Shown here: piece after piece, positions 24,447 to 35,832 of the stretch
Layout: each line of letters opens with the position of its first letter
Numbering within the stretch: the stretch's first letter is position 1
Assembly (NCBI GenBank): GCA_028023455.1
Contig: JAQFVV010006273.1
Span: 5,696,889-5,760,888, forward strand
DNA length: 64,000 bases
Reading direction: 5' to 3'
Source of the DNA: Epiperipatus broadwayi
Lineage: Eukaryota; Onychophora; Udeonychophora; Euonychophora; Peripatidae
The notes under the pieces: model-generated
Databases searched by the model: none
Seen by the model: only the letters and a program-made list of their open reading frames with translations
Told to the model about the DNA's origin: nothing
Made by a program: the position numbers and the translations under genes

Positions 24447-25470
24447 TTATTCCTGTTTTGCTACTATTTGTATGGTTTCTTTTAGCTGACCATAATAGGG
24501 TGAGTTACTTTGTATAGACTTTCCTTTCCAATGGTTAACATCATTATTATTTTTTCCCCTTTTATAAAAGGTAGCATTAACAGTAGCCTCTTCTTTCCTT
24601 TTTTCAAGTGCCCTAATTGACAGGTTAGCATTGTTCATATCTATATTAGTTAATAGTTCTGCCACCTGTTCTATGGTCCTAACATTAGCACACAATAGTG
24701 ATTGTTCAATCCTGAGTGGTAAGTTTCTTTTTATTATTCTGATGATTTGACTTTCACTCAGGCAGTAGGTATTTAACATTCTTAATTTTGTAACTTGATG
24801 GTGGAAAAATTTCATCAAGGTTTCTCCAGATGCTGCCCTATACTTCTCTTAAATTAACTCATACAATAAGGCCTCTTGCCTGTCCTTGTTCCAGAAATTT
24901 GTCATCAGCAGTATTTGATATTCATCAAAGATAGATGGGACCTGAAACAATGACTCCCACCACACCAGCGCATCACCTTACAGATGGCTGTATGCAATAA
25001 TAACCTTTTCACCCTCTGACAAGTTTCTATTTACAGAGAAATAAAGGTTCAGACTCCGGATGTGTTCAATGGGGGCTTCATTGGTAGTTCCCTTGAATAC
25101 TTTTAGTTTGACAAATTGATTAATAGCATTCACTTGTGCAGGATGGTAAAGTGTCTTGTTGATTTCTGTAGTGTTTACAGGTGGGGTCAATGTATGATAA
25201 TCATAGTGTGTTCAATAACTATCTGGAATTAAACCTTCTAAACTAAAGTTAGGAGGATAATCTTCTGCCTCAGACAGAATGCGATGTGGGAGGAGAGTTT
25301 CTTCAGAAGGATCACTTATCTTCTGTGGGTTCTTAAGGGCCATCTCTAGGTGATGAGTCCTACTATCTCTTATTTTATTACTACCATGCATCCTTACATC
25401 AATTTCATCATGTTTTCCTTCACTGGTCAGCATCTCTTGGCACAGCTGAGACTCAAGCACTACCAATCTT
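24447..25470 (-). pseudogene. Gag capsid region (element 2), broken
   Basis: Read leftward, 25190-24978 has NQFVKLKVFKGTTNEAPIEH and NLYFSVNR, and 24818-24447 has QVTKLRMLNTY, ESQIIRIIKRNLPLRIEQ and TIEQVAELLTNIDM. These are the same motifs in the same order as the gag relic at 1880-2856, so the two elements belong to one family. Stops at about 25207, 24977 and 24848 break it up. No CCHC zinc knuckle could be identified before the protease. Confidence 0.75.
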
Positions 25471-25599
25471 GATTAAAGGCTTCACCCATTCTATCTATTT
25501 TATCTCTTATTTCATTTTCATGAACACTTCCTACCAACTTTTCTATATTGGCTTTGTCTGTGGTTGTGTCCTCCCCCCCTTTGACTATTCTTCCCTCAA

Positions 25600-26584
25600 C
25601 TCATTTAGGATGTTGATCCAAATCTACTAGAATCTTGTTGCATGGCTTAACTCGATCATTTTGTGATATGGAAAGTTGTTCTATTCTTAATTGAATCCCC
25701 TGAAATTCATCTTGGACCTCGGTTAGGAATTTATCCTGTTCCACATACACCTCACATTTTAATGTTTTCTGACTTACATGCCTCATCATATTTTGTATTT
25801 AATTGTTCCATGACCCTGGATGTAAAATCATCTAATCGTTGTTGGCATTTCATATTCTTTTCATCAATTTCCTTCTTCATCTCCAACATTCTTGCTTTAT
25901 CTCAATATTGTCTTTCTGAACATATTCTAATTTTAGGGAAAGTTGTCCCATATCTTCAGACAGCTTAATTTCAACATTATCAATTTTTGTTTCCATTTGT
26001 TCTTTCATATCATTCACATCCTTCTTCAATTCTTCTTTTATTTTATTTATATCAGCCTTGGTTGCCATATTCTCCAACTTACTATTTATATCACTTTTCA
26101 TTTCATCAGCCTTGGTTGCCATATTCTCCATCTTCCTATTTATATCACTTTTCATTTCATCAGCCTTGGTTGCCATATTCTCCATCTTCCTATTTATATC
26201 ACTCACTCTTCATCTCCATGATTGCTTGGATTAGTTGTGCCAAGGCTATAGGTCTTGCATAGCCTGAGTTACTCCAACTTCAGGCACTTGAGTAATCTCA
26301 CTGGGAGAAATCATCTGAATTTGAGAAACTGTTTGACTCCCTTCTTGGATTTGTGGGGATTGTTCAACTTCCAGAATAGACCCCCCAGGTATCTGGATCA
26401 TCGTAGATTCCACCTTATTACTAGTAGTATCATCTACCATCTCACTATCATTATTATTTTTCCCTATCTCCAAATGTTTTGATTCCATATTACTTAATTG
26501 CTTACCACTTCTGATTATCATTAAATATTTATTTATTTGCAAACTATTTATAAAATATTTATTTATGAAACTATAAGTAATCAC
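25600..26584 (-). pseudogene. Gag N-terminal coiled-coil region (element 2), broken
   Basis: From 26584 leftward there is a short acidic, Ser/Gln-rich part (26584-26246). A Lys/Glu-rich heptad-like region follows (26206-25877), then a further short piece (25789-25601). The charged region contains about three copies of an 18-residue unit with MENMATKADEMK. Coiled coils at the N-terminus of Gag could mediate assembly; this is an inference. The open pieces are joined only by frame changes. Confidence 0.6.
26051..26212. repeat. 54 bp in-frame tandem repeats in gag
   Basis: ATCAGCCTTGGTTGCCATAT starts units at 26051, 26105 and 26159, exactly 54 bp apart, which is 18 codons. Copies two and three are identical over most of their length. 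The exact triplet spacing shows expansion while the frame mattered or by chance. It is not a CRISPR array. Confidence 0.92.
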
Positions 26585-27014
26585 ATGCCACAGTGCATCA
26601 TGCCACTCCCAACCGTTGCATTTATCCTTTACCTCTTTTTTTAGTTTTTAATAGATCTACTTTTAGCCTATGTCCTTTTACATGCCTAACTCTACTATTT
26701 TAGTATCATTTATTACTCACTTAACTATTTATCATCGATCTCTGTTTATTGTCCAATCCTCTATATTTCCAATTTACACTCAATACTTTAGATCTTTTAT
26801 TGAAAATTGATTCAAGTTTATGTGATCTATTATCACTATTACTATTATTTTTTATGAAAGGGCTAGTTGTTTGCCAAGTATATAAGTTCATTTGGGTTTA
26901 TGTTGATAGAAAAATATTAAATGAAATGTGCTTTAACATTTTTTTTAAAAAAAATTTAAATGCCAGTCCAATGGCTGGACTTCCTTTACAATTAGAGTAT
27001 ATTCATACCTAACA
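26585..27014. other. Presumed untranslated leader of element 2
   Basis: Lies between the most distal gag frame and the primer-binding-site-like sequences. It is AT-rich with short chance frames only. Confidence 0.35.
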
Positions 27015-27370
27015 AACTGGATACCAGATGTAACTATTGGTAAATACATTTGGATACATCTATCAACTGTAATATCTTCATGCCTACCATGTTGGGTGCC
27101 AGATATAACAGACGGAAAGATTCACCTGGATATATAGATCAGATTCAACAATCAGCTGGTTCGATCACAATGTATGACCAACTTACACAAAGTCTATATG
27201 TGATGGTACACATATCTATTGAGCCCCAAAGTTGATGGCGCCAGATATAATGTATGGAAAGATTACCACTAGCCCCAAACATTGCTGACACCAGATATAA
27301 CATACAGAACTCTTCATCAACAATCATAAGCTAACCAAGCCCAATGATGGTGTGCCAGATGAAACGGATG
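27015..27370 (-). repeat. Ladder of repeated PBS/LTR-edge sequences
   Basis: The motif CCAGATRTAAY, preceded by sequence resembling the complement of a tRNA-Lys1,2 primer site, occurs five times, with CCA ending near 27030, 27101, 27241, 27291 and 27356. The best primer-site match is CCATGTTGGGTGCCA at 27087-27101; another is CCCCAAAGTTGATGGCGCCA ending at 27241. Each is followed by a diverged TGTAACGGAYGG-like LTR edge. Such junctions normally occur once per element, so this looks like repeated partial duplication or nested insertion at an LTR edge. Confidence 0.5.
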
Positions 27371-27897
27371 GTCAACTAACTTGCAAACTGTAATACTATG
27401 CAGATGTAGCAATCTGGTGTGTTATAAGTTAATATGCCCCAATTTATTGCCCCTAATGACATTCTATCAGAAAACCCACAATCTGAACATAGTTAGATGC
27501 AACTTTTCCCCCTTCTTATCCTGGTAGATCTCTGCATATTGTGTCATGAGGGGCAATAAATTAGGGCATATTAATGTATACCACATCAGATTGCTACATC
27601 TGCCTAGTATTACAGTCTGCAAGTTAGTTGACCATCCATTTTATCTGGCACACCATCATTGGGCTTGGTTAGCTTATGATTGTTGATGAAGAGTTCCATA
27701 TGTCATATCTGGTGTCAGGAACATTTGGGACTAGAGGTAATCTTTCCGTCCATTATATCTGGTGCCATCAACTTTGGGGCTCATTAGATAGGTGTACCAT
27801 CACATATAGACTTTATGTAAGTTGGTCATACATTGTGATCGAACCAGCTGATTATTGAATCTGATCTATATATCCAGGTGAATCTTTCTGTCCATTA
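27112..27897. repeat. Large inverted repeat, ~355 bp arms, ~75 bp spacer
   Basis: GGAAAGATTCACCTGGATAT at 27114 pairs with the complement ending near 27897. CAATCATAAGCTAACCAAGC pairs with GCTTGGTTAGCTTATGATTG, and GCAGATGTAGCAATCTG pairs with CAGATTGCTACATCTGC. The arms include several of the PBS/LTR edges just described, so the LTR end region has been duplicated head to head. A frame read in each arm gives near-identical peptides, an effect of the symmetry. Confidence 0.88.
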
Positions 27898-27904
27898 TAA
27901 TGTA

Positions 27905-28270
27905 TTGCCACTCAGTGCAACCAGAGTAATCAATGGAAGCCAGAAGGCTTGTGCAGAAAATCCCCATCTAGTGCCTACTCATCCTATAACTCCAGACTAG
28001 TTTCTGGCTTGTGGCCTTCATCAGTGAGGAGCCTTGGATCTGAGAGCACTGCACCTAGATCTTGGGATCTGATGCTACTCACCAATGAAGGCCACAAGTT
28101 AGAAACTAGTCTGGGGATATTGGATGAGTAAGCACTAGATGGGGATTTTATGCACAAGCCTTCTGGCATCCATTGATTTACTCTGACTTGCACTGAGTGC
28201 AATAGGTATAGAAAGTTTTTGCATGTTTTAACAACAATTAAGTGCAAGCATAATAAATGTTGATCATGTG
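27905..28270. repeat. AGGCAAAACTC-family hairpin copy
   Basis: A left arm with AGAGTAATCAATGGAAGCC, CCATCTAGTGCCTACTCATC and TTTCTGGCTTGTGGCCTTCA is mirrored by TGAAGGCCACAAG, GGATGAGTAAGCACTAGATG and GGCATCCATTGATTTACTC. The arms are about 160 bp. It is a shortened head-to-head version of the unit at 15022, inserted at the end of the large inverted repeat. GATCATGTGATGTTTATTGG marks its right end. Confidence 0.82.
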
Positions 28271-30929
28271 ATGTTTATTGGCTTCACATTTATAATAGTT
28301 TTATTTTTTAAAGCTGACCTTAAAGTTTTATGTTTTATAACATGAACTTGATCAAAGTTTATATAATGGATCATATTAAAAATTAATTGCATTTCCACTT
28401 TGTACATTTATAAATAGAGCAGTAAAACCACAGCTATCAATCTTATATATCATATCATTTCTTAAGTTTAAATGTCATATACTTTTTCATGATAAAGGTA
28501 GTCTACAAAAAATTATTGTAATTATATGATTAATTCATGCATTCTAGAGAAGAATCTGAAGAACAATTTATTCAATTGATCAAACTGATTTTATTAGCTG
28601 ATAATTTTTAAAAACTCTTAGTTTTGAATCCATTACTGTACCACTGCACAAAATTGTGAATTATCAGCAATTATTAGAAGTAAATATTATGTAGTTATAA
28701 TATCTATTCTCTTTTCAACCCAGAAATTAGGAAATAGCATTTATCTAAGTTACATGTTTTTCTGCTTTAATATTATCCAATATTTATTTTCTAGTTTGAT
28801 ATTTTTCATTCTTGTTATTCTAAGGACATTGTATAGTATTCCATATGTTTTATCATGTAATCTAATATCACTGTTTTGTTTTTAATTTTTGTTCTTAGTA
28901 TTGTTTATTCCCCAATTATTATTATTATATTATAATATTATTGATTTTTTCTTTCTATAATCTTAATTTTAAATTAACTTTTACTTGATTAAATTATTTA
29001 AAAAGTTATATTTTATGTATTAAGAGTTCTATAATAAGTTATAGTAAAAGAGAATAACCAAGTAACTATGCTTATTGTGAATGAGATCAAACTCATAGGT
29101 AGTAGCCAAAATATGCATGATGCACAAGTTCAGCCTCCCATTTTAATATTACCTAATAATATTGTTTACATATGGGAATTAAAGATCAAGTACCATTTTA
29201 TAAATAAAGGTGTGAAAAAAATGAAAGTAATACTTTGTGTGTGAGAGAGAATAATGTCAATGATAAAAGAGGGAGGGGAGTGTTCCAGTTGCAAATGTTC
29301 CACATCTTCTTTATGTTTATGACATAAGACATATGATGGATTTACATTTAATCTATATTCATAAAGATCATTTCATAAACAAATAGAAAAAGCTTTGACA
29401 TTGATTTTATTTTAAAAAATTTAAATATTGGGACTTCATATACCAATATCAGAATGTTTCACTGATGTAGTTATTATGTACTAAAAATAATTGGCTATTA
29501 TTTAGTGTATTGTTTTCTCTTTCTGTACCAGCAACATATTTCAAAAGACTGTTTTTTTTTTCAGAGTCTGTATTTTACATGCATTTGTGTTTACATTTCA
29601 TATAAAAATTTAATAAAATCTTTTAGTGATTATATAATAATTTACTTTAAATAGGACAAAATACATATTAGATATATGTGTAGTGCTAAAAATGTAGGGG
29701 AAAAAATCTTTGCTAGACTGGAAAATTGTTTTAATAAAATTATAATAGCATAGTAATGTTAGTACTAATTATATATTTTCAAATTTTTAAAATTTGTTAA
29801 GGAAACTCTTCTTTCCAAGCTCCAGCATATCACAACTATCCTCTTGCACTATGTATGCATTTTATAAAACAATCTCCATTCATCAGGTGCTATAGAGGCA
29901 GTAAACACCCAAATCTCCACACCAATATTAATTTATTTATTAGTTTGCAATTAGACTTTGGCAAAGCTCTGTTCTTCTATGAGGAAATATGAAAGATTTA
30001 AAGATTGTATTACCCATTTTTATTTTCATATATAAATGAATATTTGTACTATAATAATTAGTAAGAAGATAATGGTGTGTCCCAAATGTGTACAAAATAT
30101 TTTTCTTTAATAAACAAAAATAATAAAAATCCTATTCAAATAACAGATATCTAAGCATCAACTGATCAGTATTGAGCAAAATAGTACTATTTAAATGATA
30201 ACATAGTAGAGAGTTCAACCGAGAATCAATCCCAAAATTTTAGCTCTTAATAATTTTATTCATTTTGTCAACAGCACTAGTTGCAAACATTTTTTAAAAA
30301 ACTTTCATCTGTCAGGATAAATAATATTATTATCTAATTATTTTTTCCTTGTAAAATCTTGATAATAATTTACTCACGTGAGTAATATATTATACAAAAA
30401 AAAAAAAAAATCAAATCGTTTACTGCTTTTGAAATTTTATAAGAAGTTTGAATACCTGAAGTGATGCAGCTAGATCATGACTCATGTAAATTGAGCTTCA
30501 GTCTCTGTCAGTGTATAGTGTATCAAATCCATCTAGCACACCTTAAGGAGTGAAATCATTAAAATATAATTTCTCTACAACAAATTTAGTATAAAATACA
30601 TGTTGGCACATGTGAAAGTTCAAAATCCGGTGTGCATCACCCATCATTAAGAATAAAGATGAGTTACTAATTATTTTGTGCATTATCCTTTTTTCATATT
30701 TTTTATTCTACATTTTTTCTGGTATTGAAAAATATCACTATTATTTAAGCATCATTAAAAAATTGAAATAATACTATTGGAGTAATTAATAAGTTTTCTG
30801 TCTGCAAGAAAATGGCAAGCTTATTTTAAAGTAATGGTTTTAAAAAATTGAAATTCAAAAATAAAATTAGAGAAAAAGTATCATGCAATTAATGTTTTAA
30901 ATATTATAATAAACAATTTTTTTAATGTA
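28271..30929. other. Intron sequence, nothing recognised
   Basis: AT-rich; only chance frames. No repeat partner elsewhere in the window was noticed. Confidence 0.5.
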
Positions 30930-31280
30930 AGCAAGCATGGATGTGATGAGAATGTCAGCCCTAGGGTAGCCTTTGAGGGTTCCATCATCAGATTTTCAAT
31001 TGGATGGACAGTTGAAGAGTTGGAGTGTGAAGTGGAATGAAGCCTGTCCATTAAAATATAAAGATTGGCTATCTTAATATATATCTGAGCACTTATTGCA
31101 TATAAGTGTAGAGATGATAATCTGGACCAACGGATGATTGCTGGTTTAGCATGAAATATGTCTATTGGTGATTATTTATCTTTCCAACATATATGTGTTC
31201 AAGTGTTTCACTGTTATGAAATAGAGTGGAGAGTGGTGGGTCATGTGAAAGTCTGTGCTCATATACCCTATATATTACAT
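30930..31280 (-). repeat. Dispersed ~350 bp repeat (family R2), single copy
   Basis: Contains CATCATCAGATTTTCAATTG, GAAGAGTTGGAGTG, CCTGTCCATTAAAATATAAA, GATAATCTGGACCAACGGAT and GTGAAAGTCTGTGCTCATAT. The same blocks in inverse orientation occur at 55385-55740 and 48222-48425, and in both orientations at 39350-39830. It is a mid-copy dispersed repeat without coding capacity. Confidence 0.75.
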
Positions 31281-32269
31281 ATATTGATACAGGTATATAA
31301 TAAGCCTGTATTAATCAGAAATCATAATTTAAATAGCGTGGCATTTATGATTTTTTTTAACTGCTCTAAGTTATAATAATATATGATGTGATGTATCACA
31401 TTCATCAAAATAGTAAAATAAAAATAAATAAGATAAGTAAGCCTTTTACAAATTATTTTTAAAAAACTGTAGGTAAATAATATATACCTCATGAATGTGT
31501 ATTTATTAGTCGTTTCCATCACATGGGTTCAAACTGCGCCAAACAAATTTTTAAAACTTTTAGATTTTAATCATGCTTATTTTTTTCAAATAGTCAGTCT
31601 ACAGCCAACAAAACTAATTATATAGTATTGATTAGTAAATAGGTATCTAGTTGTTACTAATTATAAAATAAAACAAAAATGGAAAACTACTCAAACTCTC
31701 ATTACTAGGGAATTGAAAGTTATAAATGATGTTTTTTTTTCTTCACTGTCTTCTAGGAGATGGAATGGCTTTTGATCTGCAGTGGTCTATTATTATATGT
31801 AGTTAGTGCTTTATTTGTTATGTTATGACCTGCACTTAGAATCAGGCAAACTTTAAAATTACTTAGCTCTCAAGCAAACTTAGTATTTTATTATCATATA
31901 GCCATCCTTGGTGCATCCACTTAACTATTCTGTATTGGTTGACAAATGGATATTTGCATTTTCAAAAATTAATACAAAAAGTGGAACCATTAAAATCATC
32001 ATTATTCAGAAATAAATAAATCTATCTCCTTTCATCTTTTTCTTTTTTTATTCATTGGATTATTTAAAGCTCGTTTTACCTTTTATCTGCAAAATGTAGT
32101 TTCAGCAATAACAGGCAATTTTAAATGAATAAGACCATTCATTATATCTACAAGAGCCAGAGATAAAAAAACAGCAAAAAATAATAACACTAATAATAAT
32201 AATATACTAAAAATAATACCCATCCTGGTCACATTATTTATTTGATATTTTTGCAATGCCCTTTATAAG
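31281..32269. other. Intron sequence, nothing recognised
   Basis: AT-rich sequence between a dispersed repeat and the segmental duplication. No feature seen. Confidence 0.5.
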
Positions 32270-33830
32270 TTTTATTGCAGAAAAGTTTTCTTTTTTGAAA
32301 TTTCAACACAGTGTTTAAATGTATCTCTCAAATGTAATCTGTTTTTTGCCATATATTTCCATTTAAAACAATCAACATTGCACTTTCTTTAGAATGTTTT
32401 TGAGATAATTTTTATAATGTAACCAGGATATATCTCTGCCATGAAAATTATGCTCAAGTTTTTCATAGAACATAATTTTTAAAAAAATAAACAGATTTCA
32501 ATCAAGGTAAAAGAGTTTTCCAATCTTTTTTTAAAAAATTGATCGATATTGGAGGAAAAGATAGGTTAATTAACTGCTGGATGGTGAAAGTTTTAATGAT
32601 ATTTATCATAAGTCCATATGATGATGAATGTTTTAATGAATGTTTATTATAATCCCACATGATAATGCCTATATATTTATATATAGATTTAAAAAAAGAT
32701 GAAGTGCTTAAAAATAATTCTGAGATTACTTGAAAAAATTTATACTATTAAAAAAAAATTTCAATTCCATCTGGATTTGAATTTTTTATTATTAGTACGG
32801 AAAACTAACACTTTAGTCATTATATAATTAGGCTCTTATTTTTATTTATTTATAAATAATTATATTACATCATGTAATATCCATATATATATATTCAAAA
32901 ACAGATTAAAGTATTTAGGCAATGTGACACAAACTACAATCAACTGATGATTCTAGATTATTGCTGGCATTTATTGATATTTCTTTTTAACATAATTCTT
33001 TTTTAAAAGCCGCACTGCAAACTTTAAAAATAAACTGATATTTTTAAAATAAAAATATAAGAAATAGTAAGAAATCCAAACATTAAAATAAGCAGGTGGA
33101 CCAAAAATTATCTTATTTAAAAATAAATGTACAATAATATTAATACTTTATAAGTATTTTTTTAATTATTTGACATTAATATATATATATTGATAAATAT
33201 AATTTTAATAACAAAATAATTAAGAAATATAAGATATTACAGTAAACTAACTTTTATCACAGCTTATTACAGTAAACTAACTTTTATCACAGTTTAGCTT
33301 GTAATTATTCATATATGTAATATAAATAACCTTAACCAGTTATTAATATATTTAGATTACAATCTTTAGTAAGCAGTTCTTCCTCAAAAAAAAAAAACAA
33401 GCAGCCGTAAATCCGTCTGGTAATATTTGTTCCTAGTGAATGATTAAGCCAATTTTCAACAATCTGAAAAATATTAATTTAAATCAATTATTATTAAAAA
33501 TCTCTTCGGCTTTATAATACCTTTTTTTATATAAGTTAATAAAAATATATTTATGTTTTGTTTTCGTAAACAGTAAATTTAATATAGTTATATTTTACAA
33601 TGTTATTCGTTAATTTTATGTCAGCCTACATTTATTTTATTTTATTTTATTTTTCAAATATTATCAATCTTTTCTAAATACGGTATATAAAGTGTAAAAG
33701 TACAAATATATTTTAAGTATTATTCTATTTCCAAGTTATCAAAATGACATTTTTGTAGTTGATTTTCAAGTTCTTCAAATATGCCCTGCAGTATTATTTT
33801 ATATTTAGTTGAATTGGTATAAAGATTATA
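32270..33830. repeat. Segmental duplication, copy 1
   Basis: Aligns by eye with 42000-43540. Shared landmarks include the TTAATTAACTGCTGG block (32569 and 42280), the TATTTGGCAAT/TATTTAGGCAAT block (32914 and 42568), CTAACTTTTATCACAGCTT-like sequence, and TTCTTCAAATATGCCCTGCA (33774 and 43475). The copies differ widely, so the duplication is old. The match resumes beyond the Penelope insertion at 38391. It also has a 31 bp tandem repeat at 33236-33298. Confidence 0.75.
33818..33830. repeat. Target site duplication, left, of the Penelope complex
   Basis: TATAAAGATTATA, identical to 38391-38403. In the paralogous copy near 43530 the corresponding sequence (GAAGGTTATAGCAAATTATT) is present once, without an insertion. 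Confidence 0.85.
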
Positions 33831-34475
33831 AATCAAAATATATAAAATGCGTTAACACGCACAAGCACACAAAGCTAAAAACAAATAAAGCAAATATATA
33901 TTATTTTAATATCTATTCATTAAATGGCTAAGCGCTTTCAAGGTTCAAGCCCTCATAATCATAGCCGTATTACAAAATATAATAAATTGACTTGGAGTGA
34001 TGCAAATTTATGCAAATGAAATAATTATGCATTCCATTTCTTGGATATTTTGTAGCAAGAGTCTTTTCTATTGATGGCATCGCCATCTCTAGATATAAAG
34101 AAAGCTTCTTTTATCTTTTTTTTTAGATCATGCCGCTCTCTGCATACCACCACTGGATTTCCCGGTTGACAATCATGCCCAGCTGAAGCACGCTGAACTA
34201 TGAGCAGTGTCCAACAAAGCTTTATTATAAGAATAAGTGTGTTGCGATAGCCTAGTGGAGAGAGAGACCCTAGTCTCACCATAATATGATGATCTACAAA
34301 ATTTTTCAGGGCAGGCAATATTATAGACCACTTGAGTGTCAGCAAGGGTGGGAGGCAGTCTTTGGTATTATTAATTAATTTGTTAGAGTTAAGAGGTGTG
34401 TGAAAACATAACTGGTATTTATTATTGAAAATATTATAAAAACATTTATGCATACTAGGCAGGTAAGGGAGTAGC
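33831..34475 (-). pseudogene. Inverted 5'-truncated Penelope fragment
   Basis: This is an inverted copy of the 3' end of the full element (about 37684-38355). It covers the last part of the ORF, the GIY-YIG domain and the 3' non-coding part. Its frame, 34453 to 34025, retains the peptide ending ISKKWNA, but the GIY-YIG part is disrupted: the Tyr-Tyr-Gly motif is shifted out and part of the region near 34200 is lost. It abuts the direct truncated copy head to head at 34475/34476. Such inverted truncated pieces are typical of Penelope insertions. Confidence 0.88.
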
Positions 34476-35832
34476 CACTAATTGACTTTATTATAGACTT
34501 TTTACCTTGGCTTGATAAAAATATTATGGCATTCTTTCACAACCAGTGGTTTCATATGAAAGACGGTTGGCCAATGAGACTCCCTATGAGTGGCATCATC
34601 TCAAGTGTAGTTTTAAATTATTTTGAAAAGAAAATAATTCCAAGATACCAAGAATATAACTTGCTATCCATATACACTAGATATGTTGATGATATCTTCA
34701 TAGCCACTCCCTCTCCGATTATTCTACAAATAAAAAATGAACTTCAAAACACTACAGGGCTTACGTTTAACTTGGAGAATGAAAATGCCCATAAACAAGT
34801 TAAATACCTGGACCTATATATGCAGCAAGAACACACACATATTAATTATAAAATCCTAATCAAACCCCTTGATGTTAGAGGACACTCCACCCTCTTTCTA
34901 ATTCACCAACTAACCACAAACTCTCTGGCTTAACCTCGTTTTTGTTTAGAAATATGCACCTATGTAAGTTTGAGGCTGATAAAAAAGCTAACCTCACATC
35001 ATATAGGGATGACCTAATAAAAGTTGGTTTTGATGTGAATGTAATTGACAGGAGGATAAAACAGTTTTTTGCTAAAATAAATGATAAAGTCCCTAACATT
35101 GACAAGCAAAGACTCCTACTCCCTTACCTGCCTAGTATGCATAAATGTTTTTATAATATTTTCAATAATAAATACCAGTTATGTTTTCACACTCCTCCTA
35201 ACTCTAACTTTTTCACACACCTCCTAACTCTAACAAATTAATTAATAATACCAAAGACTGCCTCCCACCCTCGCTGACACCTCAAGTGGTCTATAATATT
35301 GCCTGCCCTGAAAAATTTTGTAGATCATCATATTATGGTGAGACTAGGGCCTCTCTCTCCACTAGGCTATCTCAACACACTTATTCTTATAATAAAGCTT
35401 TGTTGGACACTGCTCATAGTTCAGTTTTTGCACAGCACCGTGCTTCAGCTGGGCATGATTGTCAACCGGGAAATCCAGTGGTGGTATGCAGAGAGCGGCA
35501 TGATCTAAAAAGAAAGATAAAAGAAGCTTTCTTTATATCTAGAGATGGCGATGCCATCAATAGAAAAGACTCTTGCTACAAAATATCCAAGAAATGGAAT
35601 GTATAATTATTTCATTTGCATAAATTTGCATCACTCCAAGTCAATTTATTATATTTTGTAATACGGCTATGATTATGAGGGCTTGAACCTTGAAAGCGCT
35701 TAGCCATTTAATGAATAGATATTAAAATAATATATAGTTGCTTTATTTGTTTTTAGCTTTGTGTGTTTGTGCGTGTTAGCGCATTTTATATATTTTGATT
35801 CATAATTAGCCACAAAGTATAAACTATTTGCT
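34476..35832 (+). pseudogene. 5'-truncated direct Penelope copy (LTR-like)
   Basis: Starts inside the RT domain at CCACTAATTGACTTTATTAT and runs to the 3' end. It still has motif B (with Arg where the full copy has Gly, GWPMRLPMSG), YVDD and the GIY-YIG domain. A one-base loss near 34886 and a short tandem duplication around 35206-35240 shift the frame, so the ORF is in three pieces (34526-34933, 34942-35241 and 35286-35606). It joins the full copy at 35832. Penelope elements often have a partial tandem copy in this position that serves as a pseudo-LTR and may hold the promoter. Confidence 0.9.

Noticed and set aside
26051-26212. CRISPR-like repeats
   Set aside because: Units are contiguous 54 bp copies with no unique spacers and lie inside gag of an animal retroelement.
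25943-26262. Plus-strand His/Tyr-rich frames with repeats
   Set aside because: Antisense to the gag coiled-coil repeats.
27145-27858. Two similar 60-residue frames at 27145-27327 and 27676-27858
   Set aside because: They are the two arms of one inverted repeat, not a conserved protein.
34875-35105. Minus-strand frames in the Penelope region, repeated at 37413-37673
   Set aside because: They are antisense to the RT domain and repeat only because the Penelope copies repeat.
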